The position numbers were made by a program, and so were the translations under genes. The notes beneath the pieces were generated by a model that was not told where the DNA came from, did not search any database, and saw only the letters and a list, made by a program, of their open reading frames with translations. A stretch of 64,000 nt of DNA from Neolentinus lepideus HHB14362 ss-1 (lineage: Eukaryota > Basidiomycota > Agaricomycetes > Gloeophyllales > Gloeophyllaceae), in assembly GCA_001632425.1 (NCBI GenBank), contig KV425611.1, positions 1 to 64,000 on the forward strand. The letters run 5' to 3'. Of the stretch, positions 32,864 through 46,363 are shown one piece after another. Positions within the stretch are counted from its first letter, which is position 1. Every line of letters begins with the position of its first letter.

Positions 32864-34070
32864 CTAGTCGCGACGCGAAGACTGAGGTGGACTGCGCTGT
32901 ATGCGCCGTAGAGCCTCCCGTGCTGTCTTATCAATCTCCTCGTCCGACAACTTGCCATTCTTGAGCTCTTTGGCGTTCTTCAAGATGTCGGCCAACTGCC
33001 CCATCTGATAGGCATTAAACGTATATGCGTACGAAGGTACGAGACGATCGATGCATTCTTGAGATGGGAACCCTTCCGATGGGTACGGATGGCCGCCGAT
33101 GAAGACCATGTTCAATGAAAGGTCGTGCAACAGGATATGTTGCTCGTCAAGCGCTTTTTTGATTTCGGTGAGGCGTGCTAGCACTGCATTATGTTCCTTC
33201 CTCGTTGCATAATCGATGCGATGACGGGGGATGAGTTCATCAACGATGTATTCGGGAGGAAGATTTTTTCCAGGATGCAACTCGCTACCAACGAGGATGT
33301 TGCCTGCATGATTATGTGAGCAATGATCCAGGAAGGTGGTCATAGGACAAGCTTACAGGACCAGATACCAAAGTGGCTACAAACATTCCGAAGGTCCCGG
33401 CATGGGAATTCGGCGAGACTCGGACGATATGATTGTCTCTGAATTATTGCAGCCGCAGCCTCACACGAATGAGGAGATACTCTGCCAAAGTCGATTATAC
33501 GGACTTGCCCGTCCCGCATAACGACGTTCTCCCTTCGAACGCTCTCGTGGAGGATGCCGCATCTGTGAATGCTTTGCAATCCTCGAAGAATTGCAAACCT
33601 GTGGCACTAGTTCAATAAGTAATGTATTATGTGCGTTCATAATGACCGAACCTCTGTACGATCGGCAAGTAATCTAGATGTTCACAGGGAGGATCTCCAC
33701 AGTCCTCTAAGGCTAGACAGCCAATGCATCCACCACTGTGAGGGTCCTCGTAAAATCCAAAACAGCGCGGAATGACAACGCCTTGAAGGCTGATAAGTTG
33801 ATTCGCGTATACTTGCTCCTCCGCTCGAATGTCGGCAAAGGCGTCACGGGCACGGGCGAATTTGAGGATAATGGAGCGCCCTGTGGTCTTCTCAACCGCA
33901 CGGTACACGACCGAGTGGTTGATCTTCACGTTGTAGATTTCTTCCTCAGCATGCACGTTCCCCAGCTGTGTGATGACAGAACCCTCGAAAGGTGTCAGTT
34001 GGAGTGACGTCGGCCTCCAGTCGTCGTGCTTTGCAAAGGAGATATGAACATGGGCCGACGGTATAGCCAT
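32864..34070 (-). CDS. Protein kinase-like protein, catalytic Asp missing
   Basis: Exons 34070-33652, 33598-33357 and 33303-32864 join in phase across two 53-nt introns to 366 residues. Kinase landmarks are ILKFAR (Lys70), an AEEQVYANQL helix with Glu85, a catalytic-loop equivalent LHESVRREN (His157, Ser159 in place of Asp, Asn164) and IIDFGR (Asp176). The canonical activation loop and carboxy-terminal lobe are replaced by about 145 unrelated, charged residues. Similar orphan kinase-like proteins are numerous in mushrooms, and many lack the catalytic Asp, so this may be a pseudokinase by design rather than by decay. The gene is divergent from SSC1 with about 250 bp between the start codons. 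The start Met was chosen because upstream residues look non-coding. Confidence 0.75.
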
Positions 34071-34210
34071 ATGAACAGCGAAGATAGTCGGGATGAAAGT
34101 AAGAGCAAAAATGCCACAACGCGCATGGTCATGTGGCAAGTATCGTTTGTTGTGACTGACTGCGAAGTGTGAACTACGCAGTGACGGAGTCGGCTACAGC
34201 CGGCTAGCCT

Positions 34211-34225
34211 GGAATTTTCCGGAAC
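34211..34225 (+). promoter_or_regulatory. Heat-shock element between SSC1 and the kinase-like gene
   Basis: GGAATTTTCCGGAAC contains three alternating nGAAn/nTTCn pentamers with no mismatch, the binding site for trimeric Hsf1. It lies about 95 bp upstream of the SSC1 start codon and about 140 bp upstream of the kinase-like gene. Confidence 0.85.
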
Positions 34226-34318
34226 CCGGCACACAGAAGTCCCACGCATGACGCTTACACTTACAAAATTTCGGACACGAAGTCTTTAGAGTAACTCTCA
34301 TCTTCTCTTTCATCCACC

Positions 34319-36574
<2,256 letters not shown>

Positions 36575-37333
36575 GTTTGCTCTTAGCCTGTCTCCCTTCG
36601 CTCTCCATTACTCCCTGGACGTTCCTGCTACCCGCCTTTCTCGCCTTCATAATCTCACCGTCGCATCTGCACACCTGCATCTTAGAGTCGTTAAAAGTAA
36701 TTAGTGCATACACCTCCTACACTTATAGTCACGTCTACTTTTTATGACGCATTCACTCACTCTGCCCTCCCCGCTCAGTACAGTTTAGCACGCTTTTAGT
36801 TTGCTTTGATCGTTGTATACTCTCCTACTTAGTCCTCACTCTCATCATCGCAGCAATGTATTGGAAGATGAACAGCATCTATAATGGAAGACATAGCATA
36901 TCGTGGCCGATACGCGTTCCCATTGGACTGTTTCATGCAGGGCGTTCAGTAGAGGCAAGCACGTGATCGCAATCAGTTTGGCGTACATTTCCACCACCAC
37001 CAAGTACTCCTGCCAGCTTACTCACTTTTTCCGTCTTGCCTCGTACCCTGCCTTGTGTAGGATGGGACGGGCCATTTAATGAGTACGCACCCGAGTTATG
37101 CAGATCCTTGATCGTACCAAGTCTCAACATGGAGCAGGTCTGGCAATGGCGACATGCCTCCGCTGGAAAAATTTTCACAGATATTCGGGCATGTGGCGCC
37201 GCAAGGATGGAGTGTGCCTTCTTTCAAAGATGCTCCTCTTCTCAAAGATAAGCTGTCTGCCCTTCGGTAAGACAAATGCAACCAGCCGATTCTGATTGCA
37301 CGTTAGCATCGAAAGCTGGCAGAGTTTGGTGCT
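36575..37333. other. SSC1 3' flank
   Basis: Pyrimidine-rich stretch after the stop, likely the 3' UTR. No other feature is supported. Confidence 0.4.
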
Positions 37334-38230
37334 TTGGCTAGTACCACACAAACGATTAGAACAGCTGTGAACAACTGTTTTTATCACATTGTCGTCATTT
37401 TCCTCTTGACTAACGTGTCTGCTTTCGCCCGTTTGCTGGAGAAGAATGGGCACTTAGTTCGATCTATGGTCTCCGACTCGAGACTTACTTACTTGTGCTG
37501 TGGATCAGAAGCGGCGCATGCATACCACCTTCACCAGCTATACCGATGCTTCTCTTCCATGTGGAACGCACATAATCTCGAGGTTTACGACTTCTGCACC
37601 CTCTTCGTGTTGGACCATGGGTGGAAATCTTGGCTCGCTGTGGATTCTCGTTTTCACCAATTGCCTGTTCCCCACGGATAGTTCACCCGCATCCAGACAC
37701 TCACATGGCGACGCCGTACGGAGACAGCTCCACCCAAAGGACAGCTAGTCAATACTATGAGATTGCTCGCGACGTCTCTGAGGAAGCTCTCCTTTGAAGT
37801 GTGGTATGCAAGGCCGGACACTGTCAAATCTCTAGGGTACCGCCTTGCTGAGCTACGGAGTCCGTCTCTGCTCTGCGGGGACCTTCTCTTGAATGTCCTG
37901 ACCCATATAATCGGGTTCAATGACAGTTTGGAATATGAAGGGATTCAGAATATCTTCGCAAACTGCTCTCTCATCGTAACCTGCCAGCTGAGACACCTTG
38001 CCGTCTCTTTCACACGGCAATGGAGACAGAACTCGAACGGGATTTCTCCCGATCTGTTGTCTGGGTATACTGCACAGCACAGTTTCCGCCTGCAAACTGA
38101 CAAGTGGAACTATTGGCCCTGGCATTCATCATTGTCCTGCCTCCTTTGCTGCTACTGGCGCCCGACTTCGAAATGCCTCCAGTCTGACGAACCACTCCAT
38201 TGCGCGGTGCTGGAGCAGGCACACTAGGAC
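37334..38230 (+). pseudogene. Possible gene relic, F-box/LRR-like flavour
   Basis: Overlapping plus-strand frames (37334-37681 and 37757-38227) carry protein-like stretches such as FLLTNVSAFARLLEKNGHLV, MRLLATSLRKLSFEVW and LIVTCQLRHLAVSFTRQW. Their Leu spacing recalls the substrate regions of mushroom F-box proteins. No F-box, start or splice path links them, so I read it as a decayed gene. The assignment is weak. Confidence 0.25.
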
Positions 38231-38554
38231 CTCGGGCCTGAGACGAGGCACGATGTTCCTGACGGCCACTAGCAGCTGCAGGAGGGACCAACGCTCCAGA
38301 TACCCGCGATTAGAAACAGTATCAAAGGTTTTGTCCGTCAAGGCGTTATGTGTTTTATGCTCTAGACAGAGCACACATTTCTCCTCGGTCCTGTTTGTAT
38401 AGAGGATACCGTATGTACCTTATTATTCCGGCCTGCAACTCAGCGTTAAAGCCTACACTCAAGAACTAAGGTACATACCCTCTCCATGTTCTTGACTTTT
38501 CGCCCAACACGCTCCCCAATTTTCTCCATGAGAACGTCCGCATTTACATGGATG

Positions 38555-38970
38555 TCAGTCGAGAATCCTAGCTAGAGTCATTTGGAGCTCCTGTTGAACA
38601 TCGTTTGTTCCGGTGAATGTGTGGCATATCTTGCGCGACGCCTTGTTATGTCGAAGGGCCGTCACGTGACCGACGACTTCTAATCTTTGCGCCTCCCCCT
38701 GTTGAGCATCTTCTCTCGTGAGATGCACAAAATGGGGAAGAGCATAGTCGTTGATCACATCAATAAGTCGAACTGGCAGAGAAAACCGATACAGCTCAAG
38801 AATCGCCGTCATCCAAGAGATCTGTTGTATCTGATCACGAGTATATGTACTCTGTATAGGATTTGGGTGAGCGAGGGACCAAAGGCCAGCGGGAACGACA
38901 GTCAGTACATACACTAACATTATGTGATACTCACCTATAAAGATCGACATTCAGGTTCACTACATTGGCT
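38555..38970 (-). CDS. Fragment of an unrecognised gene
   Basis: Two minus-strand exons appear to join: one ends FKNAANVVNLNVDLYR before a GTGAGT donor near 38935, the other opens STYTRDQIQQISWMTAILEL after an acceptor near 38855 and ends with a stop at 38555. I could not connect it cleanly to the gene immediately upstream, because one frame there closes at 38995. It may be the 3' part of that gene with an alternative intron, or a separate relic. Confidence 0.35.
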
Positions 38971-38994
38971 GCATTCTTGAAAGGCGCACCAATC

Positions 38995-39675
38995 TCAGCC
39001 CTTCCATAACCGACATCCGCTCTTGTCTAGCGCCTTCTTGATAGGCGATTCTCTGTAATTAGGCGCAAGAGCGAGACATGTAGGGATATTCTCCGGTTGC
39101 TCTATCCACAAATGGTGTGGTATCGGGGGTGTCGATGAGCTCAGCAGCTTCGCGAGCTTATTCAGCGATTCTTCGTTGGGGATCTGGTGAATAGATGAAT
39201 TCAGAGCGTGCTAGTCATAACGACTCAATCGATTGTGTACCTGGAGGACTGACTATTGGAAGCATAGAAAGAATATTTCAGCGATAAGATATGTGGCTTG
39301 ATTGATAGCTGGCTTGATTGATAGCATACCTTGCGCATTTCTGTCAAATTATTGAGATATTCGATGGTCTCTGGCCGTTCTCTCGTGGCATGTAAAACCT
39401 GAATCAGTAGCCTCGATGCGCGTTCTGCCGACTGAAAGCGAGGGTCACACACCGCAGCCGTTGCATGAGCTACCTGTACCATCAAAGGCCCGAAGCCCCA
39501 CCCTTCTGCCTAAAAGTCGAATTCTATTGATCCTGCGTGTGATCCAGACCAGGCCACGTACTTCAAGCAAGTCTCGTCTCACCACAATCTGCATGGCTAG
39601 TAGCTGCCCTGCAGCCTTTCCCGGGCCCTTGCTCACCTCGTTCCTGGAAGTTGAAGTGGGCACATTTGTCGCCAT
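38995..39675 (-). CDS. Unrecognised spliced gene
   Basis: Exon 1 (39675-39562, 38 codons) opens MATNVPTSTSRNEV and exon 2 (39509-39330, exactly 60 codons) opens AEGWGFGPLMVQVAHATAAV. A last exon starts at 39183 with IPNEESLNKLAKLLSSSTPP and runs to a stop at 38995. A 12-base micro-exon near 39240 is possible. Introns have good GTACGT/GTATGC donors and TAG/CAG acceptors, and all joins are in phase 0, which is good evidence for a real gene. The product is small (about 160 residues), helical and soluble. I do not recognise its family. Confidence 0.5.
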
Positions 39676-40324
39676 GCTACGGCGCCGTGTTATCCAGATA
39701 CCTGTAAGCAGCGTAGGGTTATTCCTGCCATATCCCTGGTACTGTAACCGTATGGTCAGGCACATTGTATATGTACATACCTTCTGATAATCTCACTTCA
39801 CACGACAAGGAATATGCCGCCCAGTCCAAGCGGAGAACTAGCACCGGACCTAGTCTTCTCACACGCCATACCAGTCCTCGATGCAGTGTAAGTTAGAGAT
39901 CGCCAACGCCACAACTTTGATGCGTCTCTCCCTTCTGTCTTCTATGTTGATAAACGCTACCCGTCGCTATGTCCGACTTGCAGCTTAAGACGACTGCCAT
40001 GCAGGCTGCGTGTCGCATAGTATGCTGTCGTTCTCACGGGTCCGCCGGAGACTGTCTTAGTTTGCCTTGGAGCGTCAAGAGACCCCCAAGTCGGTCGTTG
40101 CTCTGTCCGTCGTGATGTTGCCTCAGTATCCTCGGAACGTTCTTTAGCCCGTCCTACGAACGTGGTAGGTTAAAATAGTCAAGTCTTCGCGCACAGGGCG
40201 GTGTCAGTCGAAGTGCTCGGAAGGACCTAAGCCTGACATCTAGCTTCCCAGCGACTAATCTGTTCATATACTTATCGTATCCTTAGAGCACCCGGCGCCC
40301 ACGTCTTTCCATCGGACCACCACC
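39676..40324. other. Intergenic
   Basis: Nothing recognisable. Shared upstream region of the minus-strand gene and the PalI-like gene. Confidence 0.4.
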
Positions 40325-41109
40325 ATGCTCGTCCCGCTGAGGCATCACCCCGTCCTCTCGCTCTTCATCCACGGGTTTTTCTTCGTTGCCTTCCTGCTAT
40401 TCTTCCTAGTCGCTCTTTCACTACCGATCATCAAGACCATCTACCTCCTGACCTTACACGCCCAGCCCCAGGCTAATGAACCGGCGACTAATGTAGCCAC
40501 GGAAGTGCAATTCGGCGTGTGGGGTTTCTGCGCAACCAGGTCAGTAGGTTAGCACCGCACGGGGAGATGTGGAGATTGTGACTACAGATGAATAGTGTCC
40601 TAAATCCCCCAACATGGCTGACCAACCCAGGGGACTGCGTGGGCCCGCAGTTAGGCTACCGCATCGACAACACCACGACGCTTGGGCAGGACATACTTCT
40701 TTTGACCGGCTATCCCCAGATCGTTGATGCCATCCTCGAGTCACTCACGGTTATCCTCGTACTGCACCCGGTGGCCGCCGGCCTCTCCTTCATTGTCGCA
40801 TTCACATCCCTGTTCCTCGAGTCTCACGCTGTGTCAACGCTCTCGCTCGTCATAGCCATTATCACTGCGCTCTTGGGCAGTCTGGTCTTTGCGATCGACT
40901 TGGCGCTGGTAATTGTGGCGATGAATGAGGTGAAGAACATTACCATAGGGACGTTCACCATCACGTTTGGCAATGCGGTGTGGATGGTGCTGGTTGGCAT
41001 GGTCTTGACATGGGCGGGAGTCATTGCGTTAAGTGCGAGAGTATGCTATTGCTGTGGCGTGCGTCCTGCCGACGACGGACAACTGTATGTTAACGCCACC
41101 CTGCAGTAG
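40325..41109 (+). CDS. PalI/Rim9 (SUR7) family membrane protein
   Basis: Exons 40325-40539 and 40596-41109 give 242 residues. Four membrane helices are visible: residues about 10-40, 115-140, 145-175 and 185-215. Between helices 1 and 2 lies the family signature FGVWGFC (G-x-W-G-x-C), followed in the loop by a Cys in NPGDC that pairs with it in this family. Helix 2 starts LVLHPVAAGLSF, the conserved H-P-(V/I)-A-A-G motif. Proteins of this family include the PalI/Rim9 plasma-membrane component of ambient-pH sensing and cell-wall-linked SUR7 proteins, and I cannot say which role this one has. The acceptor was chosen at TAG 40595 because the nearer CAG would bring a stop into frame. Confidence 0.85.
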
Positions 41110-41624
41110 TATGGCACTAACTATTCTGCGTAGGAAACCCAATCGCAATTATTAACGCGCCTGCTTTTCGCACCTGCTTTTCACGAGTTCTGACACCTGC
41201 TCTGTCGATGCCACTTCACGACATTTACGACTGTCATGATGTCCCACCGCCTTCGCTCTAAATTATACCCTTAAACCTGATTCCCCGCTCTTGCAAGCAT
41301 GTAGCCTCGTGTCGACACGGGAGTGTACTATTTAATATACCATCATGGGACGCGTGTGGCCTTCATCTATAAGCCTTGCTCAGTACTTTTACAAGCCCTG
41401 GATGGAGAAGGATATTTATAGAAGTGGATAATACCGAACTATCAGAGATCCCGACAACTGCCCGAAAGCATACCATAGATGGCACTGTCGAACCCTAGTT
41501 TGGGGTTCTTTGTGGCTGATGGCCAAGCAGAAGCAAATGAGTGACTCATAAAGTAAGGGCGCACTTCCACTAGTATTCCATCTGCTTCCTGCTTTCTGCT
41601 GTTCCGCGTGCCCTCGACTCTCCG
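41110..41624. other. Intergenic
   Basis: No feature supported. It contains the 3' flank of the PalI-like gene and the HUB1 promoter. Confidence 0.4.
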
Positions 41625-42104
41625 ATGGCTTTGATTGAGGTGAGATTAACTTATCTTGATGGCGAGGGGATAAATGCGCTGATGCTAGCTTTCCAGGTGA
41701 TAGCTAACGATCGTTTGGGCCGCAAAGGTTCGTGAACGACATGATGTTCAATGTACTCCGCTGATCTTGTGGATATCAGTGCGTGTCAAATGTAGCCCGG
41801 ATGACACTGTTGGAGACTTGAAGAAACTGATTGCTGCGCAAACGGGTACGGACTGGACAAAGATTCAACTTAAGAAATGGTACGTGTCTTTCGCTATTGT
41901 ACATATGTCCTATTGCTATCGCGTTAGGTGCCTTTTCATCAGATGGATACCCTGTCAGCGTTCCTTCACTTTTTTCTGGAGATGATCGCTGGGCGAATCG
42001 ATTTCTGACTCTTCCTTTCCGTCCACAGGTATACGATTTACAAAGACCATATAACTCTTGCGGACTACGAGATCCATGACGGCATGAGTTTGGAGATGTA
42101 CTAG
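41625..42104 (+). CDS. HUB1: Ubiquitin-like splicing modifier Hub1/UBL5
   Basis: Four exons (41625-41639, 41697-41727, 41780-41879, 42029-42104) join in phase to 73 residues, the usual length of the family. The protein opens [20 protein letters not shown], has the [16 protein letters not shown] helix and [15 protein letters not shown] strand pair, and ends SLEMY. The absence of a carboxy-terminal diglycine and the terminal double-Tyr-like motif are hallmarks of Hub1, which is not conjugated. It binds Snu66 and helps the spliceosome use weak 5' splice sites. All residues of the family's basic face are kept. Four exons for 73 codons is intron-dense even here. Confidence 0.96.
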
Positions 42105-43025
42105 GGTTCTAGTGTTCTCTCGTCTAGTAAAGTTTGAGTTCGTGTACAATGGGCGGAAACGGAACGCCACTTTTTTGTACTCGGTGTAAGCATGTTGTTT
42201 CGACTAGAAGCAGCTTCTCTCGGTGTAGCTCTAATGTATTTCTTTTTCATCTATGAGCCGCAAGATTCGAAACACTACATCAGGAAAAGCCTCCGGCACA
42301 AATTTTGTCTAATTTGTTCGAGTCTGTACATAATTCAGATAATGCTGACAATCCATATTAATTGGCAAAAATTTGTGATAGTTTGCAAGACATCTAATTT
42401 ATTATAAGGTATTAGCAATAGAAAGATTACACCAACATAACAAAATTATGAAGCCTGGATCACAGTGTGCTGGCCAGTTCCCAGAGTCACCAACACGGTA
42501 TCGAACCGAGCAGGAATAGTGTACGCGAAACTTGATGTACTGGTCTTGCATGAATGGCGTCTGTTGTATCCAGACCTACGTGTAATGGCCAAGGCCATCC
42601 ATGCTTACGTAACGTAGTCTAGTTCGTCGTAGTTAGCAGCTCCTTGTCTTGCCAACGCCAGTAATCGACGCCTTTCTTTGCTCTTTCAGTCCGTTGCGGG
42701 TCTCTTTCAGTCTCGTTATGTTCTATTAGGTGCCGGGCGCGATCTCGCAACAACCGTGCCCGTTACACTACGCCGCGGCCAAACGGATCCTCATTCCAAA
42801 ACTTGATCTGATGATAGACCGGTAAAGTCCAAGTGCATCAGGTCACGTGATCAAAATCCCGCGACACGATCACATGACCTTTGTTGATTGTGTGTTTTAA
42901 GCTCTGCTCCAACTCAATCTGTTTGCCCGTCGCCAGTCTCTGTCTCGTTCCTTACTCATTCATGCTGTCCCTATTGCCTCGGTTGCCCATCATCAGATAT
43001 CAGCTGGCTCATCTAGTAGGCTAGG
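42105..43025. other. Intergenic, AT-rich then promoter-like
   Basis: Nothing coding. It contains an interrupted inverted repeat with E-box half at 42841-42879 (separate entry). Confidence 0.4.
42841..42879. promoter_or_regulatory. Paired CACGTG-type element
   Basis: GGTCACGTGATC (42841-42852) faces GATCACATGACC (42868-42879), an inverted repeat with one mismatch. The first half is a perfect CACGTG E-box. It lies about 150 bp upstream of the next gene-like region and could bind a bHLH regulator. Confidence 0.5.
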
Positions 43026-44180
43026 ATGGTCATCGATGGGATGCAGATATTCAGAGCAGGTAAGTACTGATCACTTGGGAGCTTTGTATTGATCTACTGC
43101 GCCGCAAACTGCTTTCTGGACTGCTGCTAAGTTGATCGCATTTTCTTGATGACAGCTCATTCCCTACCCGAACACTCACCCGACGTATATGGAGTATTAG
43201 GGAATAGCATGGGAATACCGACACGCACACTGTGTTTGCCGGGTGGGGCGAGGAAGCGGATGAGTGAGAACTTGTCACAGTCTCCTCTTTTTCTCTAGCT
43301 TTTACGTATTTATTATGGTTGCAGGTTGGCGCTGTATGCCCTGCCTCGCACCAAGCCCAATACTGAATGTTTACTTGCTGTATGTACCCACCTTGTCTCT
43401 CGCTCGCGCATATAAACTCTGTGACAGATCGCGGCCCTGACGCACCTCTCGCAAATCGGTCACATGAACATATACATGGTGCATCTGGACGCCAAGGTCA
43501 TCCGGGAAGGTGAGCCGAGTTTTATCACAGCCCATGACTCATGGGGTGATAAGCTGAGTATATGGGTGGATGGATGAAGTATTGATGCTTCTCCTTACTG
43601 GGCACACTGGGTTCAGCAAGATGGAGACCGTGAAGGCAGTCGCAAAGGCTCTGCAACAGGATCTGCGGACATACACATGTACGTCTCTCTGATCTGCCCA
43701 CTTCGGCATATATAATTAACTACTGCTGACTGAACTTGAGGCCCATAGCACACCAATCTGATGAGCATGCGCCGCCTCACTGAGCATTTCCCCCAAGTCT
43801 TCGTGTGCTGCTCCCGCACCGCGGTGCCGAACATGTGCGGTGTGTTCTGCCTCATGACCGCGGAGTTGCCGAGTGCTCTCCACGCTCTCCTCAGCCCGCT
43901 GTGCATGTTTGCGGAAGTGGTGGAGATCATGCCGACCGGGAAGGATGTGCGGCGTGAGGTATGTCTTATAACACATTTGTGTCACGAAGCTGAACTTCTA
44001 TCACGACAATGGCATACCCGTTTCGCAATGTTTGGTACGTTCTGTAGTTCCGTGTTATCCTCGCCTTGCTCATACACCTGTGTTGTTAGTGATGTCACTC
44101 GAGGTGCAAGTGGTCCCAGGCGCTGCGGGTCAGGGCGCCGTCACTCATGGATCTTTCCGGTCTTGATTGAGGGGGGGGGA
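43026..44180 (+). CDS. Unrecognised spliced gene or recent pseudogene
   Basis: Exons that fit: about 43325-43378 (LALYALPRTKPNTECLLA), 43429-43510 (IAALTHLSQIGHMNIYMVHL) and about 43579-43679, where the frame reads VLMLLLTGHTGFSKMETVKA after a 68-nt intron. A long exon near 43750-43957 reads TNLMSMRRLTEHFPQVFVCC. The GHTGFSK run is reminiscent of a phosphate-binding loop (GxxGxSK), but one Gly-Lys feature of a true Walker A is missing. The join between the third and fourth segments is out of phase in every splice path I tried. Therefore either an exon is missing from my model or the gene has a frameshift. Confidence 0.35.
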
Positions 44181-45351
44181 TGGTGCAGTAGCATTCGGAG
44201 TCTATGGATCCCTCTAGTTGGTTCATTATGGTTGTGTAGTGCCCCCTTATCTGGGTGCCTTTGAGATTATCTAGTTGGACCGGATATCATATGCAGTATA
44301 TAATGTTGATATTATGTCATAATCACATGAAATGGGATGAAAATGAGAGAAAAGTAATGTCTAAGATGGGTATACTAGAACCAATTATGCATAATTATGC
44401 ATAACTGTACATGGGGCTCGTATGTGCGCATGGTTATGTATAGTCAGATAATTCTCATAGTTATGTCAGATTATATACAGCTACGACTAATTTTGTCTAG
44501 TTCGCGAGGGAAGGTTTTCCTGATGTATACACTTTACGTTCATGTTCATCGGATCTTGTTGATGCAATTACTCTACGTACCTGCTGAAAGTATTGACTTC
44601 GGTTCCGGACCGGATCATGTGCAGGCAACGACAACACGGCGCTGGTTTAATACCTATTGGTATATACCCCAAGCCAACTACATGGAAAGTTATCATCTTG
44701 TTGGCGGCACACATTTGCAACGTGTTACACTAAATACTGATTATATGAACCTAGCGTGGCAGGAATGGCACCCACAGGTGTCTTCGCGAAGCTGAGTTCT
44801 TAGGAAATCTCCTTGACATCATTATCCTCCGTCTTCCTTGCCAGGATCTTGATGAATTTCCGGCCCACGGATAGCACTCTTGACCCACAACCCATATAGC
44901 GGTTCTCTCGTCAGCGATGGCGTAATTCCGGTGTTTCCAGCGCAGGAAACGTTAATCTTGGGCTCGTCACATGCGGTGTCTCTGGATTACAGTCAGTGTT
45001 CCAATAGTTCGCTACGGGGCAGACGCCGGCGATACGAGCTTGTGGTGCCTTATGACACGCACATGTCAATGCACGAAGCCCAATGCCGTCCGCGATCGCA
45101 TACATCATTCAGTTGTGCTCCGCGTCGAGGAACTTAAAGGCGTGTCAATCTCTTAGAATCTATGCCCGTGCCCGCAGCGGCTCTAAACGGCTCTTGACAG
45201 CTACTCCACTCCCCTTTAAAACCCTTTGTTCGTCTACAGCGCCTTTTGTTTCTTTCTATATGATCAAATAAAGTCTAAAGCACTCTGAAGTAGAGTGCAT
45301 TGCGCCAGGACAAAGTACAGCGACACCTCCATCCTCACCGCCTTTTTCGTG
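44181..45351. other. Intergenic
   Basis: About 1.2 kb without a supported gene. The 44397-44795 open frame lacks any protein-like pattern. Confidence 0.4.
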
Positions 45352-45954
45352 ATGGCGCTCTCATGTCCCGTGAGTTATCGTCCCTCCTCGTCTGCCGCAC
45401 CTTCTGTGCTGACGGGCACCTTCTGGACTCCACAGACCGGAATCCCGCAGAATGCTATCTCCATCTCTCGCATGAATAGCCTCGGCCGTTGTGACCGTGT
45501 ACCACCCCCCATCGACATGAGTTGGCGTGCACCCGACCCCGATATGCCTGTCGCTGTATGCCTCCGTATCTCTCAAGTCCATACCCTCCATCCCCGATCC
45601 CGACACTGGGCGATTTTCTGGGACGTCCCCTACCAAGACCGCAATATCCGCGCGAACCGGATTCTGCACGTCGTCGCCGATCAAGGGAGGAAAATGTTCA
45701 TCAACTGGGGACCGTTGACAAAGTTCGTGAGCGACGACGATAGGCGTAGCTCGAGAGAGCTCATGCTCGGTGTCATGGACTTGAGCTCCAGGCGCAGGCT
45801 CGAGGCTATTTCATCGCATATGCCTACTTCCCCTACGAGTGCAGACTGGAATGGACAGGACTGGATCGAGGCTGTCTTGCGGGAAGCAGTCCTTCATGGC
45901 TTGTTTGCCAAAGACTCTGTCGAAAGCGTTCTTGTTGCGGCCCGGGCTGCGTAA
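45352..45954 (+). CDS. Hypothetical fungal protein with WAIFWDV core
   Basis: A single exon of 200 residues. The middle reads HWAIFWDVPYQD, then ANRILHVVADQGRKMFINWG, and the carboxy-terminal half has a DWNGQDWIEAVLREAVLHGL motif, where a Trp pair and a helix close the domain. This arrangement (beta strand plus W-A-x-F, then a Q-x-W-I helix) recurs in a small protein family of unknown function that is multiplied in mushrooms. I recognise the pattern, not a named gene. The Met at 45352 was preferred over the upstream Met at 45295, because residues before it look like leader sequence. No signal peptide. Confidence 0.6.
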   Translation: MALSCPVSYRPSSSAAPSVLTGTFWTPQTGIPQNAISISRMNSLGRCDRVPPPIDMSWRAPDPDMPVAVCLRISQVHTLHPRSRHWAIFWDVPYQDRNIRANRILHVVADQGRKMFINWGPLTKFVSDDDRRSSRELMLGVMDLSSRRRLEAISSHMPTSPTSADWNGQDWIEAVLREAVLHGLFAKDSVESVLVAARAA

Positions 45955-46319
45955 TGATACCCTTCATGCCACCAGGTCAGCCCGCTCAATCTCTGCATAC
46001 GCTTGAAGTACTGATGGTTGTTTTTGTGTGAAAAGATGATACCCTGCCGTCCGGCAAGACTGCTCATGACACCTCTATTCTTATTTTCGTAAAACATTCG
46101 GACTTCTTTGCCCAGGGTATCCCCTCTTCATGCTTACGAACTACTAATTCTCGATACCATTACGACATACTCTACAATCTTGTAATTTGACTGGAATTCG
46201 GAGCCTCAGTAGACACAGGACTTAGATTACTGTACGTGCAAGCGGCTGATTTTCGGAATTTTGCAAACACCATAAAATGTACATAAATCTTATACTCTCC
46301 CGTTTCTAAAGATGCGTTG
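45955..46319. other. Intergenic
   Basis: Nothing recognisable between the hypothetical gene and the inverted-repeat element. Confidence 0.4.
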
Positions 46320-46328
46320 TACTATCAT

Positions 46329-46363
46329 GGGACGGGAGTTGCAAATTTTGCAACTCCCGTCCC
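46329..46363. other. Perfect 17-bp palindromic hairpin
   Basis: GGGACGGGAGTTGCAAA (46329-46345), one base, then its exact reverse complement (46347-46363). It is the left terminal repeat joined to an inverted copy of itself. Confidence 0.9.
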
